DNA of 5,158 nt from Chloroflexota bacterium (GTDB taxonomy: Bacteria; Chloroflexota; Anaerolineae; Anaerolineales; Anaerolineaceae), in the NCBI GenBank assembly GCA_029265085.1, contig JAJUJY010000241.1, positions 1 to 5,158 of the forward strand, read 5' to 3'. Below, one piece after another: positions 1 through 5,158 of the stretch (the first letter of the stretch is position 1; each line of letters begins with the position of its first letter). The position numbers and the translations under genes are program-made. A model generated the notes under the pieces. The model did no database searches, was not told the DNA's origin, and saw only the letters and a program-made list of their open reading frames with translations.

Positions 1-1
1 C

Positions 2-559
2 ACCGATTTGAGACCCTCTGGCTGGGCGATTCAAAAATTTAACGAATTTTGCGTGGTAGTTTGCACGATATTGGTGATGGTGCGCGGATCAGGTGATCAG
101 TTCAGCATCCTCTACCTGCAAAAAGGCAATTTGAAGTGGGGGTTGATCGTTGGTCTGAGCACATTTTTCCTTGCCGCGCTCGGATCATTTCCAATGGCTG
201 CTTTGTTCAAGGCTCAGAATTTAACCCTGGCAAAGGTCCTGCCCTGGACACCCTGGCTGCTGATTTATGTGCTTTCGAACGGCGCAATGGAAGAGCTGAT
301 GTTTCGCGGTCTGTTTTTAAAACGGCTTGATCCGATTTTTGGAAAATTCCTATCCAACTTTTTGATTGCCCTTGTCTTCACCGGTATTCACCTGGGCGCT
401 ACATACACGGCAGACCAGCGGATTTTCCTCACCGTGACCTTTCCGCTGGCTTTACTCTGGGGCTATATTGCCCAAAAAACAGACAGTTTGTGGGGTTCGA
501 TCTTATTCCATGCCGGTATGGATATTCCAATCATGTTAGGAATATTTGCGAATCTATAG
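2..559 (+). CDS. CPBP-family intramembrane metalloprotease (CAAX protease/bacteriocin-processing type), 5' partial
   Basis: Membrane-embedded protease-like protein of the CPBP (Abi/CAAX, Rce1-related) family. Members are multi-pass glutamate/histidine metalloenzymes; some process prenylated proteins or peptides, or give bacteriocin self-immunity, but most bacterial members have no known substrate. Numbering residues from the TTG at position 8, all three family motifs are present: EExxxR (E95, E96, R100 in MEELMFRG), FxxxH (F124, H128 in FTGIH) and HxxxD (H168, D172 in LFHAGMD). Hydrophobic segments lie near residues 12-27, 44-67, 77-104, 115-131, 139-156 and 160-183. The frame is open to the left edge, and a TTG at position 8 without a ribosome site is not a convincing start. 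Family members usually run 200-300 residues, so the N-terminus is probably outside the window. The catalytic half is complete and ends in TAG. Two hairpins follow it. The family call is firm; the substrate is unknown. Confidence 0.88.
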   Translation, partial: TDLRPSGWAIQKFNEFCVVVCTILVMVRGSGDQFSILYLQKGNLKWGLIVGLSTFFLAALGSFPMAALFKAQNLTLAKVLPWTPWLLIYVLSNGAMEELMFRGLFLKRLDPIFGKFLSNFLIALVFTGIHLGATYTADQRIFLTVTFPLALLWGYIAQKTDSLWGSILFHAGMDIPIMLGIFANL

Positions 560-563
560 GGAA

Positions 564-586
564 ATACTGGCTTTTCAAAGCAGTAT
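564..586 (+). other. Bulged hairpin just after the CPBP stop codon
   Basis: Inverted repeat starting 5 bases after the stop codon. ATACT (564-568) pairs with AGTAT (582-586), G569 is bulged, and GCTT (570-573) pairs with AAGC (578-581) around a TTCA loop. The stem is 9 bp with one bulge. No T-run follows (the next bases are GGGAATTG), so it is not a classical terminator. It may protect the 3' end of the mRNA, or be chance. The pairing is read directly; the role is inference. Confidence 0.35.
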
Positions 587-609
587 GGGAATTGTAAGGT
601 AACATCGAC

Positions 610-646
610 CTACCCGCATCTGAAAAATGCGGGTAGAATATTCTTC
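610..646 (+). terminator. Possible intrinsic terminator or intergenic hairpin between the CPBP and GtrA genes
   Basis: A perfect 10-bp stem, CTACCCGCAT (610-619) with ATGCGGGTAG (627-636), closes a 7-base loop (CTGAAAA). The stem is G+C-rich at its centre. The tail, AATATTCTTCG, is only moderately T-rich, so termination could be weak or partial. It sits 36 bases before the GtrA start codon, so it could end the protease transcript or act as an attenuating structure for GtrA read-through. Confidence 0.5.
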
Positions 647-671
647 GTAAAATCCAGTAGATGAAATTAAC

Positions 672-1118
672 ATGACAACTCAACCCCGGCTTGATATCCA
701 TAATTTCTTTAATCGCTTCACCCCGCAGCGGCTGCGCAGATTTGCCGTTCAGGGAATTAAATTTGGTTCTGTGGGTATCGTAAATACACTGGTTGATGCC
801 GGGCTGTACTTGATCTTTACCCGCTGGTTGGGACTTGGTTCGCTTAAGGTGCTTGCAAAAGCCATTTCTTACACAGGCGGGGTTATCAACAGTTACATCC
901 TAAACCGAAACTGGACCTTCCGCTCGAGTGCCAATGTAGCTCGAACGTTTGCACCGTTTTTTATTGCCAACTTGATCGGCATTGGGGTCAATACTGGAAT
1001 GATGCAGCTCGGGCTGCACACTTTGCACTTATCCGAGCTGTTTGCTTTTGTCTTTGCCAGCCTGTTCACGGTTGGCTGGAATTTCCTCATCAGTAAATTT
1101 GTAGTGTTCCGGCACTAG
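672..1118 (+). CDS. GtrA-family small membrane protein
   Basis: Protein of 148 residues, the usual GtrA size. The family is named after the phage serotype-conversion protein GtrA, thought to flip undecaprenyl-phosphate-linked sugar across the membrane; others act in cell-surface polysaccharide or teichoic acid decoration. Visible features are a short basic, Arg-rich N-terminus (RFTPQRLRRF, residues 15-24), the FGSVGIVNTLVD first helix (residues 31-42 and on), and the conserved NRNWTFRS loop after helix two (78-85). Two further helices follow (about 91-111 and 121-143), ending in the typical KFVVF tail. Four membrane segments are predicted in all. The ATG at 672 was chosen because the family alignment starts shortly after it, but no clear Shine-Dalgarno is seen upstream. 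No glycosyltransferase partner is in the window, so the lipid-linked substrate cannot be named. The 3' end overlaps the convergent rarD-like gene by 4 bases. Confidence 0.9.
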   Translation: MTTQPRLDIHNFFNRFTPQRLRRFAVQGIKFGSVGIVNTLVDAGLYLIFTRWLGLGSLKVLAKAISYTGGVINSYILNRNWTFRSSANVARTFAPFFIANLIGIGVNTGMMQLGLHTLHLSELFAFVFASLFTVGWNFLISKFVVFRH

Positions 1119-1999
1119 CCTGCCAATGCAACCGCAGTCTTTCTACGGTGTATAAAACTCTCGCTGGAAAAGATCCCCAACGCCAGCCAGATAAAGGCAA
1201 ATCCAACCGCCTTATCGGCAGTGAATGGCTCGCCGTACAGCAGCACCCCCAATAGAAATTGTAAGGTGGGTGCAATATATTGCAGCAAACCAAGAATCGT
1301 GAGCGGCAGCCGGTGAGCTCCTGAAGCATATAACAGAAGCGGAACGGCAGTTACTACACCCGTTAATGCCAGCAAGAGTGAAACATTCCAACCGGAATAC
1401 ACAAAGGATGCCGAACCTTGTATTTCCAGGAATAAGAGATACCCAAACGCCGGAACAACCAAAGCCCCAGTCTCCAGGGTTAACCCGTGCAGAGAATTGA
1501 GCGGTGCAATTTTCTTAACCAATCCATAAAAACCAAAAGAAAAAGCCAGCACCAATGAAATCCACGGCACAGCCCCTAAACGAAGGGTGAGATACAACAC
1601 CCCGAAAGCAGCCAATCCAATCGGCAGCCACTGCAGCGGGCGCAGCCGTTCGCGCAAAAAGATTACCCCCAACAGCACACTCACCAGGGGATTAATGAAA
1701 TACCCCAGGCTGGACTCAACTACATGCCCGGCATTCACTGCCCAGACATACATCGTCCAGTTCACCGCCAACAGCAAGCCAGCCCCCAGATAGGTTAACA
1801 TAACCTTCCTGGTAGTCCCAGAAATTAACTTGCGCAGCTCACCGCGAAACAATACCAGCGCAATTAAAAAGAAAAATGACCAGACAAAACGGTGTCCAAT
1901 AATCTCAAAAGCGGGCACACTTTTTAATAACTTAAAATAGATGGGGAACAACCCCCATAAAACATATGAACCTGCAGCGTAAGCAATACCTTTATTCAT
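1115..1999 (-). CDS. rarD: RarD-type EamA-family permease (DMT superfamily)
   Basis: Inner-membrane permease of 294 residues, matching the length of RarD proteins of the drug/metabolite transporter superfamily. Ten hydrophobic segments are arranged as two EamA repeats. RarD signatures are clear: YVLWGLFPIYFKLL (12-25), VPAFEIIGHRFVWS (28-41), the NW..YVWAVNAGHVVESSLGY region (80-100), FINPLVSVLLGVIFLRERL (101-119), and in the second half QYIAPTLQFLLGVLLYGEPF (240-259). RarD was named from a chloramphenicol-sensitivity phenotype; its true substrate is not settled. The ATG at 1999 starts exactly at the conserved MNKGIAYA N-terminus. On the minus strand a weak GAAAG lies 6 bases before it. An extended -10 element (2036-2044) could give a leader of about 30 nt. 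The gene is convergent with GtrA, sharing CTAG at the stops, and divergent from the acetyltransferase gene. Confidence 0.93.
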   Translation of the reverse strand: MNKGIAYAAGSYVLWGLFPIYFKLLKSVPAFEIIGHRFVWSFFFLIALVLFRGELRKLISGTTRKVMLTYLGAGLLLAVNWTMYVWAVNAGHVVESSLGYFINPLVSVLLGVIFLRERLRPLQWLPIGLAAFGVLYLTLRLGAVPWISLVLAFSFGFYGLVKKIAPLNSLHGLTLETGALVVPAFGYLLFLEIQGSASFVYSGWNVSLLLALTGVVTAVPLLLYASGAHRLPLTILGLLQYIAPTLQFLLGVLLYGEPFTADKAVGFAFIWLALGIFSSESFIHRRKTAVALAG

Positions 2000-2035
2000 A
2001 ACAAACTTTCACTTTCTGAAAAATATCAACCATCA

Positions 2036-2044
2036 ACTATACCA
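2036..2044 (-). promoter_or_regulatory. Candidate extended -10 promoter element for rarD
   Basis: On the minus strand this reads TGGTATAGT, i.e. the extended -10 pattern TGn followed by TATAGT (5 of 6 to TATAAT). It lies 36 bases before the rarD start codon, predicting transcription from about position 2029 and a 5' leader of about 30 nt. No good -35 hexamer is found at 16-18 bp, which extended -10 promoters can tolerate. This is pattern reading only. Confidence 0.38.
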
Positions 2045-2079
2045 GAAATCAAGAAAAAAGGTTGGGTAAAATCAAGTAC

Positions 2080-2093
2080 AATGATCAATGATC
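2080..2093 (+). repeat. Tandem heptamer AATGATC x2 in the divergent intergenic region
   Basis: Two exact head-to-tail copies of AATGATC (2080-2086 and 2087-2093), containing the palindrome TGATCA, lie about 30 bases before the acetyltransferase start. They overlap the end of a TACAAT hexamer (2077-2082), a possible -10 for that gene although no -35 partner is evident. An operator role is possible. A 14-bp repeat in AT-rich DNA can also be chance. Confidence 0.35.
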
Positions 2094-2121
2094 TTCAAAA
2101 GATTAATTTCAATGTTTTTAA

Positions 2122-2958
2122 ATGGACAGCTCACCCATGAATAACCTATACGAAATTTCGCCATTAAATTTCACAGAAACCCAGGAAATATTTTCAGGCC
2201 ACAAACTGCATCTCCTGGTTGCTTCCACACTGGCGGGCCATACACCTGGACAAATTATTGCAAACCATCCCGAACATCCCACAACGGCCGCCTTATGGAA
2301 TCAAATGGATTCTCTTTTTCTTGCGGGAACCCCGACCCTGGATTTTTGCACAGAATTCGGTGCCCTTTTCAACCGAGAATTGATTCCACCCGCACAGGCT
2401 CTAGGGGTACCTGCCGGTCTGATCTATCTCGATCACCCGCGCTGGATAGAATTTTTGCCGCTCATTACAGGCAATAAAACCACAGCAATCGACCAGCGCT
2501 ACGCATATTCTTTTAACCAGCTGCCCAATTCTACGGCTCAAACTCTGCCAACAGGTTTTCAGCTCACCCCGATTACTCCTGAATTGCGCAGTTGGCAAAC
2601 CATGCAGAATTTTCAAGATTGCTGGGGTTGGATTCATTCCTTCTGGCGAAACCTGGAAGAATTCAGTGAACACGGAGCAGGTTACCTGATCCACACCCCC
2701 ACCGCTATCGCTTGCTGGTGCTTTAGTGTGTACCAGGCAGATACCCAGTATGAACTTGGCCTGGCAACAGCCCCAGAATTTCGCGGGCAGGGTCTGGCAT
2801 CCGCCTGTGCTACCGCATGCCTGGAAAAGATCCTGTCCATTGGCGGCATACCGCTCTGGCAGTGTGAAACCGATAACACACCCTCCATCCGCTTGGCAGA
2901 AAAATTAGGCTTTACGCTGCACCAAACCTACGAGGTATTTCGGCTTCCCTTTGCCTGA
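2122..2958 (+). CDS. GNAT-family N-acetyltransferase, ZmaR-like (GNAT_acetyltran) type
   Basis: Soluble protein of 278 residues with the acetyl-CoA-dependent GNAT fold in its C-terminal half. The cofactor loop is RGQGLA (R221, G224, A226), preceded by strand YELGLATAPEF (210-220) and followed by helix ACATACLEKIL. The closing motif is PLWQCETDNTPSIRLAEKLGF (244-264). This CxxxN-S..LAEKLGF ending, with the cysteine- and alanine-rich helix, fits the family that includes the zwittermicin A resistance enzyme ZmaR and uncharacterised Bacillus homologues. The first 140 residues are the family's less conserved N-terminal domain. The substrate is not known and resistance should not be assumed. The ATG at 2122 gives the longest product; an in-frame ATG at 2137 (residue 6) is an alternative, and neither has a clear Shine-Dalgarno. 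The gene is divergent from rarD and ends 14 bp from the convergent chemoreceptor gene. Confidence 0.85.
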   Translation: MDSSPMNNLYEISPLNFTETQEIFSGHKLHLLVASTLAGHTPGQIIANHPEHPTTAALWNQMDSLFLAGTPTLDFCTEFGALFNRELIPPAQALGVPAGLIYLDHPRWIEFLPLITGNKTTAIDQRYAYSFNQLPNSTAQTLPTGFQLTPITPELRSWQTMQNFQDCWGWIHSFWRNLEEFSEHGAGYLIHTPTAIACWCFSVYQADTQYELGLATAPEFRGQGLASACATACLEKILSIGGIPLWQCETDNTPSIRLAEKLGFTLHQTYEVFRLPFA

Positions 2959-2982
2959 GATTATTTCCAGGCTTAATTTTTT
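2953..2982 (+). terminator. Possible terminator overlapping the acetyltransferase stop codon
   Basis: GCCTG (2953-2957) pairs with CAGGC (2968-2972) around a 10-base loop, followed by TTAATTTTTT (2973-2982). The stem is only 5 bp but G+C-rich, and the T-run is good. The left arm contains the first two bases of the TGA stop, and the T-run lies over the 3' end of the convergent chemoreceptor gene. On the minus strand the same stem has no T-run after it, so any termination would be one-directional. Confidence 0.42.
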
Positions 2983-4979
2983 AGCTTGAAGGTTCGCGCA
3001 GTATCAAATAACCCGTGAGAAATCGATGAAAGTTCTTGCGCAGCCTTATTTAAATCATTGACCTGGGTGCTCAATTCACTGACCGCAGCAGTCACTTCTT
3101 CCACAGAAGCGCTGTTTTGTTCGCTTACACTGGCAATGTTTTCAATCGATTCAGTTACATCTGCAGAGTGGTCCCGGATTTTTTCCGTAGCGGCTTTATT
3201 TTGGTCAGTCACATTCAGCACTTGATCCACCGCCTTAACCATCTCATTGGATAAGCTCTCCATTTTTTGAGCCGCCTTTGCAGACAACCCTGCCTGCTGA
3301 TTCACTGCTTCAATGGCGATCAGGATCGACTTTAATCCTTCTTCTGCATCCCGCGAGTTAGCCACGCCGTGTTCCACCTCGGCTGCACTTTCCTGCATCG
3401 CAATCATTGCCTCAGTCACCGATTTTTGAATGGTCTTCACCAGTTGAGCCACTTCCTTGGTGGATTGTGATGAACGATCGGCCAATTTGCGCACTTCATC
3501 AGCTACAACGGCAAACCCCTTGCCCGCCTCTCCTGCTCTGGCAGCCTCAATGGCCGCATTCAGGGATAATAGATTGGTTTGTGAAGATATATCTTCAATT
3601 ACTTCAACAATATTGCCAATCTTCTTTGAACTTTCGCCAACTTCTTGCACTTTTTCCACCAGGAAACCGACCTTTGTCTGAATGGTCTGCATTCCCTCGA
3701 TCGTTTTTTGAACTGTTTCAGCTCCATCTTTGGCTGAAGCGGCAGCCTGTTCGGCTCCCCGCCGGACCTCTAAGGCATTGGAGGCTACCTGCTGGATCGA
3801 TTCATTGATTTGATTCGTGGTTGTCATCGCCAGTTGGATGGCCTTGGTTTGTTCCTGAGCCCCAGATGCGACCCCATTAATCGCATGAGACATTTGCTCC
3901 ACGGCGGCGGCGGTCTTGTTGGAACTGTCGGATTGTTGGGAAGTGCCAATGGCAATTTGCTGCATGGTCAGCGCAATTTGATAAGTAGCCTCTTTCGATT
4001 GGGCTGCAATGTCCGCCAACTGCTGTGAGGCGGAATTCAAAAGCTGCGAGTCCCCAATCATTTCGCCAATGATCTTTTGCAAATCGGCGGACATATCCAT
4101 CGTCGCTGCTCCAACCCGGTGGAGGCGGCCAATCATCGTATTTAACGCTCGTGCCAGGTCGCCCAGCTCGTCTGCAGATTGGAAGGGTACTTCTTTAGCC
4201 TGGATTTCAATCGTACCGGTTAAATCACCCCGTGCAATTGCCTCAGATACTCGGGTCAATTTTTTGAAATCCACTTCCGCAATATCATAGGCTGCCTTTT
4301 CGATCAGCTTAACAGGCTTATTAATCTCATTGGCAATCCAACTGCCAACAAAAAATGCCAGGAATACCGCACCAATCGAAAGGAGACCAATCATCATCAG
4401 CAGCCGCCGCTCCTGAGCAAGCACTGCATCCACAGTAATATCCACACCGAGAACACCGTCTAAGGTTCCATCGGCGCGGTAAACAGGCACATACGCAGAC
4501 AGATACGTCCCAAACTCATCCGTGTAGAAATCCGGTTCAACCACCACCTCATCCAGCGAGGTGATAATTTCTTTGACCAACGGACTGGGTTCTAAATAGG
4601 GCGTGCCAACCTGGTACGGATCCTCGTCGCTGTCGGCAATGAAAACAATTTGCCCATCCTCTGCTTTCCGCATGGTGTATACCGAATCGATTTTCGGATC
4701 CAACGCAACAATTTTTTGGATCGTCTGGTACATTTGCTGCCATTCTGGACTGCCAGTATCTTCCGCAAAAACCAATCGGCTGTGGGCATCTCCATCAATG
4801 GTCATTACACTGATTTCTGCCAGGTTGGTTAACTCTTGTTTTAAATTTCCACGCAAATCCGCCTGGAAAAATTGATAACTGGCGAAACCAAAAACCAATA
4901 TAACTACACCAGCCAGGGCAGTATACGTGAGAGCTAACTTAACCCTTAACGAAACATATTTTTGGCGATCTGCTTTCAT
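2973..4979 (-). CDS. Methyl-accepting chemotaxis protein with extracellular Cache-like sensor and extended HAMP
   Basis: Transmembrane chemoreceptor of 668 residues that senses a ligand outside the cell and controls CheA/CheW. In order: basic N-terminus, TM1 (13-35), extracytoplasmic domain (37-190), TM2 (192-215), HAMP region (about 222-285) and a coiled-coil signalling domain (293-665). The sensor holds [26 protein letters not shown] and GVLGVDI, typical of a PAS-like Cache fold; the ligand is not evident. The signalling tip is canonical (461-497: [20 protein letters not shown], then [12 protein letters not shown]). A likely methylation helix is [11 protein letters not shown] near the C-terminus. 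There is no C-terminal CheR-tethering pentapeptide (the end is TFKLKN). The HAMP region seems to repeat its first helix. The ATG at 4979 was chosen because GGAG precedes it by 4 bases; an in-frame ATG at 5000 would add 7 residues and has no such site. No other che gene is nearby. Confidence 0.93.
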   Translation of the reverse strand: MKADRQKYVSLRVKLALTYTALAGVVILVFGFASYQFFQADLRGNLKQELTNLAEISVMTIDGDAHSRLVFAEDTGSPEWQQMYQTIQKIVALDPKIDSVYTMRKAEDGQIVFIADSDEDPYQVGTPYLEPSPLVKEIITSLDEVVVEPDFYTDEFGTYLSAYVPVYRADGTLDGVLGVDITVDAVLAQERRLLMMIGLLSIGAVFLAFFVGSWIANEINKPVKLIEKAAYDIAEVDFKKLTRVSEAIARGDLTGTIEIQAKEVPFQSADELGDLARALNTMIGRLHRVGAATMDMSADLQKIIGEMIGDSQLLNSASQQLADIAAQSKEATYQIALTMQQIAIGTSQQSDSSNKTAAAVEQMSHAINGVASGAQEQTKAIQLAMTTTNQINESIQQVASNALEVRRGAEQAAASAKDGAETVQKTIEGMQTIQTKVGFLVEKVQEVGESSKKIGNIVEVIEDISSQTNLLSLNAAIEAARAGEAGKGFAVVADEVRKLADRSSQSTKEVAQLVKTIQKSVTEAMIAMQESAAEVEHGVANSRDAEEGLKSILIAIEAVNQQAGLSAKAAQKMESLSNEMVKAVDQVLNVTDQNKAATEKIRDHSADVTESIENIASVSEQNSASVEEVTAAVSELSTQVNDLNKAAQELSSISHGLFDTARTFKLKN

Positions 4980-4983
4980 ACCA

Positions 4984-4987
4984 CTCC
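4984..4987 (-). promoter_or_regulatory. Ribosome binding site deciding the chemoreceptor start
   Basis: On the minus strand GGAG lies 4 bases before the ATG at 4979 (CGGAGTGGT then ATG). The spacing is slightly short but usable. The upstream in-frame ATG at 5000 is preceded by GGTTAATCCC, which has no purine-rich anti-16S match, so this site favours the shorter product. Confidence 0.45.
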
Positions 4988-5058
4988 GTGCAATTCCCAT
5001 GGGATTAACCGTTTATTGTTCATGTCTTTGTAGAGGGGGATAACCAACAAGACTATTC

Positions 5059-5112
5059 ATTTATAACAAACAAAACACCAAAATAATACTGTATTTTTAA
5101 TTTTTAACAAAT
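5059..5112. repeat. Imperfect 13-bp direct repeat flanking the candidate chemoreceptor promoter
   Basis: ATTTATAACAAAC (5059-5071) and ATTTTTAACAAAT (5100-5112) match at 11 of 13 positions and start 41 bp apart, close to four helical turns. One copy covers the candidate -35 and the other lies just downstream of the predicted transcription start. This suits a paired operator, but low-complexity AT sequence makes coincidence possible. Confidence 0.3.
5083..5110 (-). promoter_or_regulatory. Candidate housekeeping-type promoter for the chemoreceptor gene
   Basis: On the minus strand TTGTTA (5105-5110, 4 of 6 to TTGACA), a 16-bp spacer and TATTAT (5083-5088, 5 of 6 to TATAAT). Transcription would begin near 5076, giving a leader of about 97 nt before the ATG at 4979. 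No flagellar sigma-28 pattern (TAAA...GCCGATAA) is visible. AT-rich DNA gives chance matches, so this is tentative. Confidence 0.35.
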
Positions 5113-5158
5113 AATTTACACCCACGCAACCTTAACGGATTAAAGACATAGACAAACC

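Larger units (their letters stand above)
5001..5158. other. AT-rich leader and upstream region of the chemoreceptor gene, no gene seen
   Basis: This stretch to the right edge has no supportable coding region on either strand. It is clearly richer in A+T than the genes. It contains a candidate minus-strand promoter (5083-5110), a tandem ATTTTTA heptamer (5093-5106), an imperfect 13-bp direct repeat (5059-5071 and 5100-5112), and two similar G-rich boxes, GGGATTAACC (5001-5010) and GGGATAACC (5037-5045). No tRNA, riboswitch or stable hairpin was recognised. Confidence 0.6.

Noticed and set aside
661..675. Tiny frame ATG AAA TTA ACA TGA overlapping the GtrA start codon, possibly a coupled leader peptide
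   Set aside because: Only four codons, with no Shine-Dalgarno and no attenuator logic after it; expected by chance in AT-rich sequence.
1090..1329. 79-codon minus-strand open frame over the rarD 3' end
   Set aside because: Out of frame with the clearly conserved RarD sequence and of no recognisable family.
2112..2144. Short frame starting at ATG 2112 and overlapping the acetyltransferase start
   Set aside because: Ten codons, no ribosome site and no sign of conservation that can be judged from one sequence.
2401..2694. 97-codon minus-strand open frame inside the acetyltransferase gene
   Set aside because: Lies opposite the GNAT coding region and its translation matches no known family.
3407..3808. 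133-codon plus-strand open frame inside the chemoreceptor gene
   Set aside because: It is antisense to a well-conserved signalling domain. The translation is rich in Pro, Trp, Leu and Gln with no recognisable domain, and has no ribosome site or independent support.
4009..4290. 93-codon plus-strand open frame opposite the HAMP region
   Set aside because: Shadow of the regular heptad codon pattern on the other strand; no family resemblance.
1..5158. Search for CRISPR arrays, tRNA or rRNA genes, IS ends, toxin-antitoxin pairs and phage genes
   Set aside because: No regularly spaced repeats, cloverleaf or transposase motifs, or terminal inverted repeats were seen. The CPBP protein belongs to a family once called Abi, but nothing around it suggests a defence island.

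Overview
The window reads as an ordinary bacterial chromosome segment of medium G+C, with compact genes and AT-rich gaps. The best taxonomic guess is Chloroflexota, class Anaerolineae. This rests mainly on the methyl-accepting chemotaxis protein, whose HAMP region is long and appears to carry a doubled first helix, a layout I recall from that group. It is inference from memory, not a database result.

Layout, left to right. Positions 2-559 (+) hold the 3' part of a CPBP-family membrane protease gene whose start lies off the left edge. Two hairpins follow (564-586 and 610-636), the second a possible terminator. Positions 672-1118 (+) encode a small four-helix GtrA-family membrane protein. Its stop codon overlaps the stop codon of a convergent rarD-type EamA transporter gene (1115-1999, -) through a shared CTAG. 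A 122-bp divergent intergenic region (2000-2121) then separates rarD from a GNAT acetyltransferase gene of the ZmaR-like type (2122-2958, +). That gene converges, 14 bp apart, on a long methyl-accepting chemotaxis protein gene (2973-4979, -; in-frame upstream start at 5000). The last 158 bases (5001-5158) are an AT-rich leader and promoter region for the chemotaxis gene, with short repeats and no gene.

The genes do not form one pathway. Four of the five products are membrane proteins: protease, GtrA, RarD permease and chemoreceptor. The fifth is a soluble acetyltransferase. Orientation alternates (+, +, -, +, -), so apart from a possible CPBP-GtrA read-through each gene is probably its own transcription unit. 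There is no mobile element, CRISPR array, tRNA or rRNA, and no cluster that suggests a new defence or biosynthetic system. The observations worth a second look are modest: the shared-stop convergent overlap, the rarD/GNAT divergent promoter region, the extended HAMP of an orphan chemoreceptor, and its repeat-bearing leader.
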